Positions 6,220 through 6,593 of a DNA stretch of 6,593 bases are shown here, one piece after another. The first letter of the stretch is position 1; the number at the start of each line of letters is the position of its first letter. Position numbers and translations under genes: made by a program. Source of the stretch: Gemmatimonadota bacterium (lineage in GTDB: Bacteria; Gemmatimonadota; Gemmatimonadetes; Gemmatimonadales; Gemmatimonadaceae); assembly GCA_028287225.1 (NCBI GenBank), contig JAQBPZ010000245.1, positions 1 to 6,593 of the forward strand, in the 5' to 3' direction. The notes beneath the pieces were generated by a model that worked only from the letters and a program-made list of their open reading frames with translations, did no database searches and was not told where the DNA came from.

Positions 6220-6593
6220 TCAGGAGGCTGGTGGCCGCCCGCCTTCCGGCACCGCCCGCACGGCGGTGGTGAGGTCGGCGCGGACGATCCGGCGCCCGCC
6301 GATCCACGCCTCGCCATGCGTGCGGCAGATGCCGCGGCGGAACTGGCGCAGCTCGATCGTCAGCCGGAGCTCGTCACCCGGCCAGGCCACGCCCCGATAG
6401 CGCACGCGCTCGGCGCCGAGAAAGTAGCCCACCGCGCCGTTGCCGGTGTCCACAAGTCCGAGGATCACGGCGGCCGACAGCTGCGCGAGCGCCTCCACGA
6501 CGAGCCCGCCCGGCATGCCGACCTTCGCCGGCGCCGTTCCGAGCGAGGTGAAGAACCACTCGCCCCCGGTGACGCGCTTCACCCCCTCGGCGC
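6220..6593 (-). CDS. FabZ-like hotdog-fold 3-hydroxyacyl-ACP dehydratase homologue, catalytic His replaced (5' end outside window)
   Basis: About 123 C-terminal residues are visible. Normal FabZ dehydrates 3-hydroxyacyl-ACP in fatty acid synthesis. The fragment aligns without gaps around the central helix: GTAPAKVGMPGGLVVEALAQ stands where FabZ has GHFPGRPVMPGVLIVEALAQ. The later strands also fit: GYFLGAERVRYRGVAWPGDEL, then a basic-rich strand and a C-terminal strand ending in ADLTTAV. The catalytic Glu of VEALAQ is kept, but the catalytic His of GHFPG is Thr (codon 6537-6535). The protein may therefore be non-catalytic, act in a heteromer, or handle another acyl substrate. A GTG at 6582 falls inside the conserved strand before the active site (VKRVTGGEWFF aligns with the FabZ core), so it is not the start; the gene continues beyond the window. 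Confidence is high for the fold and lower for activity. Confidence 0.85.
   Translation of the reverse strand, partial: AEGVKRVTGGEWFFTSLGTAPAKVGMPGGLVVEALAQLSAAVILGLVDTGNGAVGYFLGAERVRYRGVAWPGDELRLTIELRQFRRGICRTHGEAWIGGRRIVRADLTTAVRAVPEGGRPPAS

Noticed and set aside
6217..6228. GCCTC/GAGGC palindrome over the stop codon of the FabZ-like gene
   Set aside because: The two arms are separated by two bases, so the full stem cannot close; likely coincidental.
6582..6582. GTG at 6582-6580 as the start of the FabZ-like gene
   Set aside because: The sequence after it aligns with the interior of FabZ, about 40 residues from the usual N-terminus, and the frame stays open to the window edge, so the gene is simply cut.

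Overview
The window is GC-rich DNA with strong G/C third-codon bias. It most likely comes from the chromosome of a Gemmatimonadota-like bacterium, with Acidobacteriota as the alternative. The main reason is the combination of a large Ser/Thr kinase with a TolB/PD40-type propeller tail and an ECF sigma factor of the Acidobacteria/Planctomycetes/Gemmatimonadota type, plus two lipoprotein enzymes with lipoboxes. This is inferred from gene content; there is no marker gene.

Layout, left to right. Positions 1-66 hold the last 21 codons of an unrecognised + strand gene, followed by a strong hairpin (71-117). A non-coding stretch to 357 contains a 30-bp imperfect inverted repeat built from GATTCGC units (174-252). 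On the minus strand, 358-1302 encodes a lipoprotein glutaminyl-peptide cyclotransferase. A short divergent intergenic region (1303-1459) separates it from a + strand operon. The operon consists of a membrane Ser/Thr kinase with about 12 beta-propeller blades (1460-4288) and an ECF sigma factor that starts inside the kinase stop codon (4285-4839). A GC hairpin (4842-4870) sits between this operon and the convergent minus-strand gene for a lipoprotein vanadium haloperoxidase/PAP2-family enzyme (4890-6068). The right edge holds the 3' part of a minus-strand FabZ-like hotdog gene (6220-6593, cut by the window).

The clearest functional unit is the kinase-sigma pair. The propeller is predicted to sense something outside the cytoplasm and the kinase faces the cytoplasm. 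The sigma factor lacks the usual acidic residues in region 2.2 and has two threonines there. This suggests that the kinase switches the sigma factor on by phosphorylation, as described for PpkT/EcfP in Vibrio; here it is a hypothesis. The cyclotransferase and haloperoxidase are ordinary cell-surface enzymes with intact or nearly intact active sites. The FabZ-like protein has Thr where the catalytic His should be. No mobile element, CRISPR array or RNA gene was seen.
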